From positions 4,898,001 to 4,962,000 of the forward strand of contig JAOVFP010000002.1 in assembly GCA_025738555.1 (NCBI GenBank): DNA of 64,000 nt, written 5' to 3'. Of this stretch, positions 21,325 through 34,314 are shown one piece after another. The position numbers were made by a program, and so were the translations under genes. The notes under the pieces were generated by a model that was not told the origin of the DNA, did not search any database, and saw only the letters and a program-made list of their open reading frames with translations. The stretch's first letter is position 1. Each line of letters starts with the position of its first letter. This DNA is from Cyathus striatus (Eukaryota > Basidiomycota > Agaricomycetes > Agaricales > Nidulariaceae).

Positions 21325-22638
21325 TCATTTTCGTTTTTTATTATGTCGTTGTTGTATCATATCTTCTAGTTTCCGTCGTTTCACGCCTGAAGGCGACTGA
21401 GAGTACGAAAGCTGTTCGGGTACTGGCGGTGTTGGAAGGCGATCATCATCACTACCTTCTTCATTTGCAGCCTCAGAGATTTGAGCCTCCGCAACTGCTG
21501 ATACCGTTTCAGATCTAAAAACAAGTGAGCAGTTTGTTATCTAGTCGAATACGAACTCTAACCCTTCATCATCATCTACAATAAAATTCTCAGAGGCTTC
21601 TTCATCACTGGTTTCCTCCCCTCCACGATGGTCAAATGCATCCCATGCCTGTGCGACATCTAATAGTTGATCCCAACGAGCTGACTCTGTAAGATGGACA
21701 AGTTCCACTTCTTCTCGGCTAAAGCTTCTCCGGCATTGAGGACATTTTACAGTTTCGTCCGCAGCTCTGCTGATATTGGGAAGACATCCATTGCAAAATA
21801 GATGTTGGCAAGGAAGACTGCAAAAATATTTAGCTTTGGCGGTATGAAGACCTAGACGCGACGGTTACCTGGAGCACTTGTTCAGCACAAGTCGTTCTAG
21901 GCATATGGGGCAGTCTTCATTCTCCCCCAGTGTAGTAACAAGCATCAGGTCACTGAATCTTCGGAGTAGCTTGAAAATGTGTTAGCTTCTCAAGGATTGT
22001 GTACCACAACTCCTACACCTGCCTTCGTCATCCTATGAGCTGCATCTCCCGGTTCTTGATCTGACTCATCGGCATTTAATTCGGCAGCTTCAGCCTTAAG
22101 CTCTTTGGCACGAAGCTATGCAGTGCCTTCAGCATAGCCGAAAAATGAGATATTTCAGTAGAATTTAACCTTCTCAATCTTTTTCTTGAACTTGCGATTA
22201 CTCTGAGGTTATAGGTGTGAGCTTATTGTCGAAGTTTCGAGGGAACTAAATACCAATTTAAGATCCTCTATGGTGTTCTCGAGTGATTTTATACGCGCTG
22301 TTGCGCTACCCTTGGATGTGGTTGGTAAAGATTGGCTGTGAATATCGTGAACCCGATGCTTCCTTTCAAGCTCCTTATTGCGCCTGCGCAAAGACTTTAT
22401 TTCGATTCTCATCGACCTCAAGCTATTATGAAGGTTATTTATAACAGTCTATAGGGACATCTAGTTCAGCGGCAATATCGAAGAATTAAAGTCGAACGTT
22501 GAGGATTGACAACGAACTTCTACACACCTCTAGTATCTGGTCTTCACCGCCGGAGCCATCTGAGTCGCTGGATGGGGATGCAACTGGCATTTGGACGGGC
22601 CTGGCACGCGTCTTGGTAGATGAACGCGTGGTAGGCAT
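21325..22638 (-). CDS. RING-finger protein with coiled coil, probable E3 ubiquitin ligase
   Basis: Spliced from about seven exons, starting MPTTRSSTKTRARPV. The first half is rich in Ser and charged residues with a predicted coiled coil (RSMRIEIKSLRRRNKELERK, then KSLENTIEDLKL). A C3HC4 RING follows: CPICLERLVL, LPCQHLFCNGC and VKCPQCRRSF, complete in its eight zinc ligands. The tail is acidic (DDDEG), Pro-containing, and ends in a basic cluster before TGA (21325-21327). RING proteins of this form transfer ubiquitin from an E2 to a target; the target cannot be told. The gene is convergent with the F-box gene (71 bp apart) and shares a 385-bp upstream region with the glycogen branching enzyme gene. 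Confidence 0.85.
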
Positions 22639-23023
22639 TGCATTGGAGGTAAAGCTAAGGGTTGAAGTTTGCAGTAATAATTAGTACTTACTCGGACTCA
22701 GAGCAGCAGTTTCATTTAGTAGTCATGAGTCATAAGATTCACATACTTGGTGTGGTGACCAGTGACTGGTCACACACTCACGACTTAACTGCACGTGATA
22801 TATGCGCGTATCTTGAGCGGGTTTCTGGAATACCCGTTTTGGCTGAACGAAAGAGGCTCCATACGTCATGCCATTTTCGAAGGCTGACCCTCGAATCCAA
22901 GCCTGGATGCCAAATTTCCAACACACCAGCTTCTCAAATCCTTCCAACCCTTTCTTTCTACCATCACCAGTTCCACCATCACCAATCCTCCAACGTCAAA
23001 TCTTTTGTCGCTAGTCTCCAGCA
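22639..23023. promoter_or_regulatory. Shared divergent promoter region: RING gene and branching enzyme
   Basis: The 385 bp between the two starts hold no coding sequence. The 100 bp before the branching-enzyme ATG are rich in C and T (ACCATCACCAGTTCCACCATC...), typical of strong fungal promoters. No specific operator was identified. Confidence 0.5.
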
Positions 23024-25493
<2,470 letters not shown>

Positions 25494-25773
25494 CCAATTA
25501 ATTGTACATATCATACAATTAGTTAACAAATGCTGAACACGATCTGCTTATTTTAGAAGACTAGAAGACTGTGAGGTCATAGACTTTTGTAGTGGTGTAG
25601 TTTGCAATTCGTGCTGCATCTTCTGTAGTCTGCTTGTTTTGATTCTTGAATATCCCGCTCAGAATGATATTATGCTCCTGGAGTCACTACTGGAAATTAT
25701 ACTTTTATAGTGACTTGCGGTATATACACGTTAAAATTTCAGACTTCATTTCCCTTCCTCATCTACTGCACAA

Positions 25774-27118
25774 TTACAAAAGTGATTTCAGAGACTCTAC
25801 AATGCGATCACCGAGTTCCTTCGTGTTAACTTTACCACCTAGGTCAGCTGTCCTTAGGCCAAGTCCACCGATTTCAGGGGCATCCAGAACCTTTCGAACT
25901 GAACTCTCAATTGCGTTTGCCGGCTTCTCAAGTCCAAGGGAATAGCGAAGCAGCATTGCTGCACTTAGAATTGTACCAATAGGGTTGGCGATTCCTTGTC
26001 CAGCAATGTCAGGAGCAGACCCATGGATAGGTTCGTAAAGTCCAGGCGTAGGCTTAAAGTTGTCGGAAGGTGGGGCGGGCGCTCCAGCCAAAGAAGCAGA
26101 GGGAAGAAGACCAAGCGAGCCCGGAATAACGCTCGATTGATCAGAGAGGCTAAGCAATGTAAATAAATAGCAGCTATGAAGGCGATTGTTAACTTACATG
26201 TCACCGAACAAATTTTCGGTGAGAATAACACCGTTCAGTTTCCTTGGGTTTGAGACCATAACCATCGCAGCTGAATCAACAAGATGATGATCAAGCTTAA
26301 GCTGAGGGTATTCCATTGTTAAAGTTTCCGTGACGACCTTTCTCCACAAACGTGAGCTAGCGAGCACATTCGCCTTATCGATAGAATGGATTTCAAGAGG
26401 AGGGTTGGCAGCCAAAGCAATCTGGGCGGCTACACGGGTGATCCTCTGAACCTCATGAACACTGTAAATCATGGTATCCCATGCAAAATCAACGTCAGGC
26501 TCGACGGCCAGCTCCTTGCGTTTTCCAAAGTAGACACCTCCGATCAGTTCGCGGACGACGATCATATCTACACCCTTGGCAATTTCTGGACGGAGAGGAG
26601 AGTAATCAAGGAGAGAGTCTGATGCAAGATTTGCGGGGCGGATATTAGCGTACAATCCGAGGGTTTTACGCAGTGCAAGAAGACCGGGTTCAGGCCGCAC
26701 TTTGGCACTTACGCCCCATTTTGGACCGCCGATAGAACCTGGCGATGACGAATTCGAGATAAATTTTTGAGAGAATGTGACAACACATACCCATCAGGAC
26801 AGCGTCCGCCTCCTGACACGCCTTCAAAGTAGATGCAGGAAGAGGTTCGCCGACCTCGTCAATGGCGCATCCGCCAAAGAGATGGGTCTCTAGTTTCAGA
26901 TCAAAGTCTGATGACAACTCCGACACAACCTGGAGAACCTTGACTGCTTCATTGATGACCTCTGGACCTAAAGAAGAATAAGGAACGGAAGTATTGCAAG
27001 ATGAACATGCCATACCGATACCGTCTCCAGGAAGGACTACGATTCGGAAGCTACATCGATGTGTTAGAGTGCGGGGAGTGTATATAGCGATGGCGAAACG
27101 CGTACGTTTTGGGTGGCA
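25774..27118 (-). CDS. LEU2: 3-isopropylmalate dehydrogenase (leucine biosynthesis)
   Basis: It oxidises and decarboxylates (2R,3S)-3-isopropylmalate with NAD+ to 2-oxoisocaproate, the third step of leucine synthesis. The start is [20 protein letters not shown], split by two introns. Then come [59 protein letters not shown] and [16 protein letters not shown], all strongly conserved in LEU2/LeuB, covering the substrate Arg/Tyr and the metal-binding Asp regions. Four introns are inferred. The length of about 380 residues is normal. No N-terminal targeting peptide is seen, consistent with a cytosolic enzyme. The gene is divergent from NOB1 with 263 bp between starts. Confidence 0.95.
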
Positions 27119-27381
27119 TTGGAATGATTATGGAAGAGCAGAAGAGCAGGTCTGAGACGTTCAGCTACATGTCGCGTTCTAATCTATTCGGCAACATCGG
27201 TCTCATTGCCTGCCATGATTATTCCTCGGCCGATTTCCTAATTTATATATATCTACATTATTATCACATCAGTTTTTGCGATCAAAATCAATCTCTAGAG
27301 CTCTGCGACTTACATAAGTACTAATATCTCCTTAGCTTGATACCAGGGAATTTATTTCAAAAGCACCTCAAATCTACTGCC
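27119..27381. promoter_or_regulatory. Shared divergent promoter region: LEU2 and NOB1
   Basis: 263 non-coding bases separate the two starts. The sequence is AT-rich in the middle (TTTATATATATC near 27245). A CCG-N4-CGG-like LEU3 site was not recognised. Confidence 0.45.
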
Positions 27382-28942
27382 ATGGAATCCACCATAAAAC
27401 CTCGATGCAGAAATCTTGTTCTCGATGCTGGTCCATTGCTCTCGCTGTCGCCTCTTCGAGGACTGGCCGAGACTTTTGTCACCGTTCCTCAAGTGCTTGC
27501 AGAGCTGAAGGATAGTCGGGCAAGGGAGCATTTTGAAAAATTAGGATTACTTTCTGGCGTAAGAGTAGTCGTGAAATCACCAGATGCTGCGAGTCTTGCA
27601 CATAGTGCGTGGTATTCCTTTTATTCATTGGATACATTGTCAACAAATTTCAGCTATTCAATGGGCAAGAAAAACTGGAGACTACTCTGTGCTGTCTCAT
27701 GCAGATATCTGTGTACTAGCTTTAACACATTCGCTACAGACGGAAGCAATGCGTCTGGCGGCACAGGAAGAGCTCTCTGAGGCATGTTTAGTCCTATGCA
27801 TGTTTTAACTAAGTTGATCGTTTCTTCATAGTAGCCATCGAAAGTGAATGAAGGAACCTCATCGCCCGATGTTTCTATTTCTGACCCTATAGAAGGAGTC
27901 AGCAAGATACTCGACGAAACCACCATCCGTTCCACGCCAGTTCAAGAAGCTTTGGAACCTGAAACCAAAGTTGACGAAAATAGAGATCAGCCGCAAGAGC
28001 CGCTTGACGTCGAGCTTCGCCTCGCTGAAAATGAAAACAGTGTTCAATCGAGGCCCGAATTATTACAATCGAACCCGTCCGAGCTTTTGTACGAAGACCC
28101 ATCTGACTCAGACGACGATGAAGGAGAATGGATAACTCCTGACAATGTCGGCGTACACAAATCCCGCGCTCTCGACTTACTTCCCGATATAGATGAAGGC
28201 GGGAAACGGAGCGGAAAAGAAAAAAGAAAGGCCACACAAGTCGAACAAATTGCGGTTGGATGTATGACCGCAGATTTTGCGATGCAAAACGTCCTTCTGC
28301 AAATGGGGTTGAGCCTTGTAGGGCTAGAGGGAAAGCGGATCCAGAAGGTGAAGAGCTGGGTGCTTCGTTGTCATGCTTGCTTTAAGTATGTCGCTCTCTA
28401 TACACCCTTAGCAGGAGGGCTGATCTTTCCGTCACTTCAGAATTTGTAAAGATAACTCGAAGAAGTTCTGTCCATCCTGCGGTAACCCGACGTTGTTACG
28501 AGCGTCTGTAACTGTTGCGGCACCTGGTACTGATGCTAGTGCACCAGCGATGCAAATCCATCTAAAGTCTAACTTTCAATACAAAGTTCGAGGTACAAAG
28601 TTTTCGATTCCAAACCCCAAGTCTGGTACTTCGAAGACAGGCACCGGAGACGGCCTGATCTTGCGCGAAGATCAAGTGGAATACATGAGAGCGAAAAAGA
28701 GAGCCGACGGAAAACGTCAAAGGGAAGAGACAAAGATGACGAAAGGAATTCTTGCGAGGGGTGTCGAAGGAAACTCCGTTGGTGTTAGCAGTTGGATGGA
28801 TCCTGACTGGATGCCGGAGATGATAAGTGTTGGATCAGGCGGAAAAGGCAGGACATCGAGAAGCTCAAGGATGGATGGTGACTTGCCACAAATAGGATAT
28901 GGAAGAAAGAATCCTAACGAGAGCAGGAAAAAGAAAAAGTAA
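27382..28942 (+). CDS. NOB1: 20S pre-rRNA D-site endonuclease Nob1
   Basis: The PIN-domain nuclease that cuts the 3' end of 18S rRNA in late 40S particles. An N-terminal PIN domain (NLVLDAGPLLSLSPL with the first catalytic Asp; VPQVLAELKD; GDYSVLSHADICVLALTHSL with further acidic residues) is followed by an acidic linker. Then comes the Nob1 core (VGCMTADFAMQNVLLQMGLSLV), a zinc ribbon (CHACFK...CPSCGN) and a Lys-rich C-terminus ending in KKKK. Three introns are inferred. The second (27782-27834) begins GC rather than GT: exon ...LSE, donor GCATGT, acceptor TAGTAG. The start ATG at 27382 lies just before the PIN domain. The product is complete and probably essential. Confidence 0.93.
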
Positions 28943-29061
28943 AGCATAGGTTACTTCATCCGGGTACCAAGCATATTTTTAACCTGCCTGCCTACGTTAC
29001 TATTCTATACTATGTCCGTAGTATCGTTACATTGACGATGATATCCTCATCCATATGGTAC

Positions 29062-29764
29062 TCATGACCCTATGCTTCTGTTCATGAAACGTCTCTTCTG
29101 GAACGACATCCACCACTTGCTCGGCTTCCCTGTTCCATCGGCATACAACTTTTCCACTAGGCGGGCGGCCAGTTCTTGACGAACCTGTGTTAAGTATTGT
29201 CGGAGATAATCTGTAGATACACATCGTCAATACTGTAGCCCTATGAGTGTTATGCGCAAGACTGACCAGCATCTGCGCGACTTGCAGGGGGCGCATAGTG
29301 GGAATTCAACGGGAAGTTGGCATCTCCGGGGATAGGAAAGCTGTCTACGGACAGGGTACTCAATGTTTTCGATGCTTCCAGCTGCGAAGGAGGAGTCCTT
29401 GCGGAGCCGATCTTTGCCAAACAGTCAGAGATGAAGAGGATCAATACGATGAGCGTTCGGTCGGCAGGGCCTTTAATCTCAAAGTTACGAAAGAGGGAGT
29501 TGGCACGAAAGAGGTCAAGAGTTTCATCAATGATTTCTGTTTGAGATGGGTCGGCTTGTAGAATCGTGTTAGCAAGGAATGTGATTGGAATGGACGCGTT
29601 TCGTAGTCACCGATTGGTGCTGGGCCACGGATTCTTGTCCTGATAGGCAAGATGGCCATGTTGCCAACTTGCCTCATATCGGGCTCTTCGTTCAAAGTTG
29701 AATGGTATGCCTGTATTGCTGTAAGTTGAGGGCGATGTGACGTTGTCTGAGTGCTTACCGGCAT
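29062..29764 (-). CDS. ARC18: Actin-related protein 2/3 complex subunit 3 (p21-Arc)
   Basis: A structural subunit of the Arp2/3 complex, which nucleates branched actin filaments at endocytic patches. Spliced protein of about 175 residues: MPAYHSTLNEEPDMRQVGNM, AILPIRTRIRGPAP, SLFRNFEIKGPADRTLI, TPPSQLEASKTLSTL, FPLNSHYAPPASRADA, DYLRQYLTQVRQELAAR, and the end KPSKWWMSFQKRRFMNRSI. These match ARPC3 along the full length. The first exon is only two codons (ATG CCG) before an intron, the start chosen because it yields MPAYHS as in relatives. The gene is convergent with NOB1 (119 bp) and divergent from the YVC1-type gene (211 bp). Confidence 0.93.
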
Positions 29765-29975
29765 GATAAGGAATACTTGAGTACTTAGTCTAACGTACAG
29801 AATTAATGACATATGCGTAAGGGGGTATTTGTCCTTGTTGTGCAAAGGCTTTAAATTGTCGCGTGCATCTTCGACTAAACTTCGATGACGTTCAGCTTGA
29901 TGCTAGGCACGAAGGGGTCTGCACCGGTGTGATTCTTTTAACCCCCTTGCTTTTGCCCACTCCCATCTCTGAAAT
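29765..29975. promoter_or_regulatory. Compact divergent promoter: ARPC3 and vacuolar channel
   Basis: Only 211 bp lie between the two starts, the shortest divergent spacing in the window. A C/T-rich stretch (ACCCCCTTGCTTTTGCCC) precedes the channel gene start. Confidence 0.5.
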
Positions 29976-32915
29976 ATGCCTGACTTCCTCGCCAATAATG
30001 GCCTCGATGCAGAAGGAGAAAGCGTGTCGCTTCATTCAGTCACGTCCGTTCACCCAATCCCAGACACTTTGACCAGTATGTTCTAAATTCTAGAGCTGCG
30101 TGACAACTGCACTACTGATATTTCTACAATCCAGAGCTTGTAAAACGCCTCCGCGCGTTGACATTTACCTTACTTCCGGTGGAAGTTGACCCCGCAAGCA
30201 TAACTGATCCCACCAGTCGTGTTATTACTCCTGAGGTTATACAAGCATATCGGTTCGCTGCTGGGGACTTCTTTGAAGCCGTACGCGAAAATACACCTTG
30301 GCGTTCAAGTAGCTAATGCTTAATTTTCCTGTAGCTTCCTTATTGTCTTCTACGCGCAAGGGCGGAGTTTATGTACGATGCCAACCATAATCCTGCAGAC
30401 TACGGCGAAAACTTGGGAAGAGGTCAGCTGTGCCATCTATTGATGTAACACATGATTTCAACGATATATCTAGCTGTCGCATGCGAAGTATTAGCACGTC
30501 GTATTGTTCATCTTGCTCCTCATGATCGCTTGTACACCATTATGTCATCTCGCTATCAGCACATCCAATTGGATGGGGACAAGAGCGAAATGTCAAGTGC
30601 CCTTGAATCTGCTATTGACCAAGGCTGGTATGTAAACACATATACATAACTGTTCGATATTGACGGTTATTCATATGCAGTACCATATTCTTATCATCTA
30701 ATGAAGCTCAAGAAGTTGTAAGCGCCTTATGGAATGGAGATCTAATTCAGAAGAACAATGAACACCATGACATAGACTGTCAGTGCAAAGGAATAATCTA
30801 ATATTTTGGTATTCTAAAGTGTTGTAGATGTTCCATTTGCAGAAACGCGCGAACACACCTTCTGGGGTCACTTTGATGCATCCCGTTTACAGGTTCCGCG
30901 TTATCAAAACATTTTTCGCATTATTGTATGGCTATTTTTTCTATTCGTCTACTCACAAGCAGGTTAGTGTCTACAGTTTTACAAGTCTTTGTACAGTGCT
31001 CATTTAACATCATCTTAGTTCGAGAACCATTGGACAAGATTGATCGCAACCGTAACACAATCGACGAATGGGAAGTTGTTCTTTATGTCATGGCACTTTC
31101 ATTTATTATTGAGGGTATGTTTTATATTTGCATTATAAATCATACGTAGCAGCTAAGATATTGCAGATACTCATAAGGTATTTTTATAATACTTACCTCT
31201 GAACATGTTATTCTCAATGCTTTCTAGTTTTTCACGCTGTTGAGATTCGTCACCTGGCGGGCTTTAGCTTCTGGAATGTTATAGCCCTTTTAACAGATTT
31301 TCTGTTGCTCTCTGCATTTGTTCTTCGTGCCATAGGCTTATCTTCACACGATGACAGAGCCCCGATGATGCGACTCCGCAGTTTTCAAGTGCTTAGCTTC
31401 GTTGCTCCATTTATTTGGTAGGTCCTTTCATTCTGCTACAAGATGCCTTTCTGATATATCATGCCACAGGATGAGTAAGTGAATCCCCAGTCAGAAAGGA
31501 AACCATGAACCCACTCCTTTGTTCAGAGCTTATAACTATCTTTGATGGATATAAGTATGTTGTATTCAAATCATTGTTTTTCAACGAGCTAACGACGTGT
31601 ATAGATATATCGGTACTATGCAAATTTGTATCGCTCGGATGATGAAAGAATCAGGAATCTTTTTTGCTGTCTGTTATTCTGATCTTCTCTACCGCCTGCT
31701 AGCCAACTAATCATTTTCAGTTGCTGTCTGTTCTAGCAATAGGATTCGGTCAAGGTCTCTATGCCCTCGATGCCGCAGATGGATCCACTGAAAAACCGGA
31801 CGTCGTGAGTAACAACAATGCCAACCTGTTTGCTCATGCTTAGTTTTTGAAGGTATTCAATGTTCTAGTTCAAGCATTGTTACAGTACGTACAATGCTAC
31901 AACTGGGTGGTGATGCGATTATTAACGTCGTATATAGAGCTCCAGATTATAGCAAGTACGACCAAAGGTTGGTGTTCGATGTTTATGTCTCCATTGGCAC
32001 TGGTATCGATCCGTCTCATACAGCTCTCCTGGCCTGCTTTTATATTACCTGTAAGTCCAACGAGCGTTCAGTATTCTCTTGCTTATCAACTTTTGTTATC
32101 CTTAGCTGGAATACCGTAACTGCTATTGTCCTCTTGAATGTCTTGATCTCCTTGTTTTCCTCCGCCTACGACGACGTAAGTGTCATAATTGAAGCCTTCT
32201 TTACAGGACTGATTAATAGTCGTAGGTTGTTGATGATGCAGAGGCTCAGTATCTTGCATTCTTTGCTGGAAAAACTGTAGGGATGATTAGAGCTCCTGAC
32301 TCTTACGTCTATCCAGCTCCTTTCAATATTATTGAAGCTGTGTTTATCGCACCATTGGAGTAAGTTTATTGATCTAAACCTGCTCTGTAATGCAATAATC
32401 GTATCTTTCTATAGATTTTTACCTCGCCTACGTCTGAGCGAAAAAACTTACGCCAAGGTGAAATTCGTGAAGCCAGCATGTACAAGTTTTTGAAATGTTG
32501 ACCTATTGCTACTAGTTAAACCGTTACGTTATGTGCACGATATTCTTCATTCCATTGGCTGTCATCGCACTCTATGAATCTGCCATCAAGCATCCCAAAA
32601 ATGAGTGGCTTGAAAGCTGGTTCACAGGTGATAACGAAGGCACTGAGGATCGTTTAGAGAATAGGAATCCTGTTGTCGATGATCCTAACTGTCCAGGCCT
32701 TGAAATCTCTAAAATACCCTTTGAAGAACTTATCAAGGTGTTTCCTAATACCGCACAGGTAAACTTGTTAAGCAAATTTTGTTGATAAGATACACACACT
32801 AACGTTGTATATTATGAAGTCAAGCGAAGCTTCGATTTCGAAAGAGATTAGTGATCTCAAAAAGAAAATGGAGTTGTTGGTTCAAAAACTTGACGATCAA
32901 AATTCCTCACATTAG
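29976..32915 (+). CDS. YVC1: Vacuolar TRP-type cation channel (YVC1-like)
   Basis: A calcium-permeable channel of the fungal TRPY group, releasing vacuolar Ca2+ in response to stretch and Ca2+. The N-terminal cytosolic half (KRLRALTFTLLPVEV, AYRFAAGDFFEAL) includes HTFWGHFDASRLQVPRYQN. Membrane segments follow: IFRIIVWLFFLFVYSQ, WEVVLYVMALSFIIE, FWNVIALLTDFLLLSAFVLR, a segment with FQVLSFVAPFIW, FFALLSVLAIGFGQGLY, and the pore-side AIVLLNVLISLFSSAYDD typical of YVC1. A short exon set around 31950-32110 splices to YSKYDQSSPGLLLYYLW. The C-terminal tail is acidic and ends in a coiled coil (KEISDLKKKMELLVQKL). More than a dozen small introns make this the most fragmented gene here. No frame break was found in the parts followed. 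Confidence 0.9.
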
Positions 32916-33081
32916 ATGACTTAATACCTTCACCATTGGATGGTTAGGTTATAAATACCAAGGCATGGATAGCTTCTACTTTCTGATTACATACCACCCT
33001 TATTGGACTATTGTCAACGATTTACAATGGATACAAATTACACTATTGCACATGGTTTGATACGAAAACACACGTGTTCTA

Positions 33082-33856
33082 TCAAGGTATAATGTCGGGA
33101 GCAGAATTTCGCACTAAATGTGAGAGGATACTCATAGATTGAATGAAGAATGGTCGGATTTCGTTAATTTCCATGGAAGATAGGTTAGGAAGCTGGAAGA
33201 TATATATGAAGCAAATGGCATTGGATTGAACAGAATACATACACTGAGTTCACTATGATCAATCTTCTTCAGACCTTCTCGACTTTTAGCTTGTCGAGCC
33301 TCTCGAAGATCTTTCAACAGAGATCGCAACTTATCAGGGTTTTCTAAGTCATCTGACGCACTAGCTTGCGGAGGTGAAGTTCATATGACAAAAGGACGCT
33401 GAGGGACGTACACGTCTAATAGTAGTTTTGAGATTTCAGCAAATCGGAAAGGGAGGCTGCAGAACGCATCTTCAGTGGTTTCGCGTGTGAGACAATCTTG
33501 CAAATGTTCTATTCATGCAGAAGATATTGGCATGATAGATGGTGTATAAAACGCGTGCACGTACCGGTTGTAAGCCATTCAGGAGCGACAATATGGCACT
33601 TCTTCTTCAACTTTAAATTTACAGCCATCCAAGAAGGCACTTTGGCTTTATTAGGCGGTCTTAAAGGACCATACGCACCCTGGAATGAAGATCATTTCAA
33701 CTCTTCTCTCTGCATTTACAGGCTATAGTATAGTACCGATATAAAAGCTGTCTTTTCCATAGATATCAATGGGATAATTTCGATGAGCTGCTGAGTTGCA
33801 ATGAGTTCCAGTTCTGGAGGGGTAACAGTGGTTCTGAGAGACAAAGGTAGAGCCAT
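33082..33856 (-). CDS. PSF2: GINS complex subunit Psf2 (DNA replication)
   Basis: A subunit of the four-protein GINS ring that joins Cdc45 and Mcm2-7 in the replicative helicase. Spliced exons give MALPLSLRTTVTPPELELIA, EIIPLISMEKTAFIS, YGPLRPPNKAKVPSWMAVNL, KKKCHIVAPEWL, LPFRFAEISKLLLD, SDDLENPDKLRSLLKDLREA, RQAKSREGLKKIDHSEL and SSMEINEIRPFFIQSMSIL, matching Psf2 end to end at about 200 residues. The stop TGA lies at 33082-33084. Five exons are inferred. The gene is convergent with the channel gene (166 bp) and divergent from haspin (458 bp); pairing of a replication gene with a mitotic kinase gene across one promoter is suggestive of cell-cycle control but unproven. Confidence 0.92.
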
Positions 33857-34314
33857 GGATAAATGGACGAGAGAAAAGCAAATATACAGTTACGCTCTAA
33901 CTTTGAAGCTGAAGTCTAAGTGTGCACCGTGTAGCTATAAGGAACTTGGCAGTTGCACCGTAACCTAGTACAACGAGGTACTACGGTCACGTGATTTGTG
34001 ATTTGTCGCGGCTGAGCGCTGACACTGACAGCGATTGAAGTCACGGCACGCACGTTCAAACCACGCGACTTGCAACTTCAAGTTATCTTGTTGCAGAGCA
34101 ACTTTGGAGCAACTCGCTCTACGGACGTTCATCCTGGTATCGCCATATGCTTCTTTGTTGACCAAACTCTTATCCACCAGTAAGTACCTCTGGAATTCAA
34201 TTGAGAACCTAGAACTATCCAACCCTCAATATGATCTTCCAGATACTTACTCTCAACCCTATCAAATCTGCTGTTGCAACTTGCAACAATTTATTCGCCG
34301 AAGAAATCTCAACT

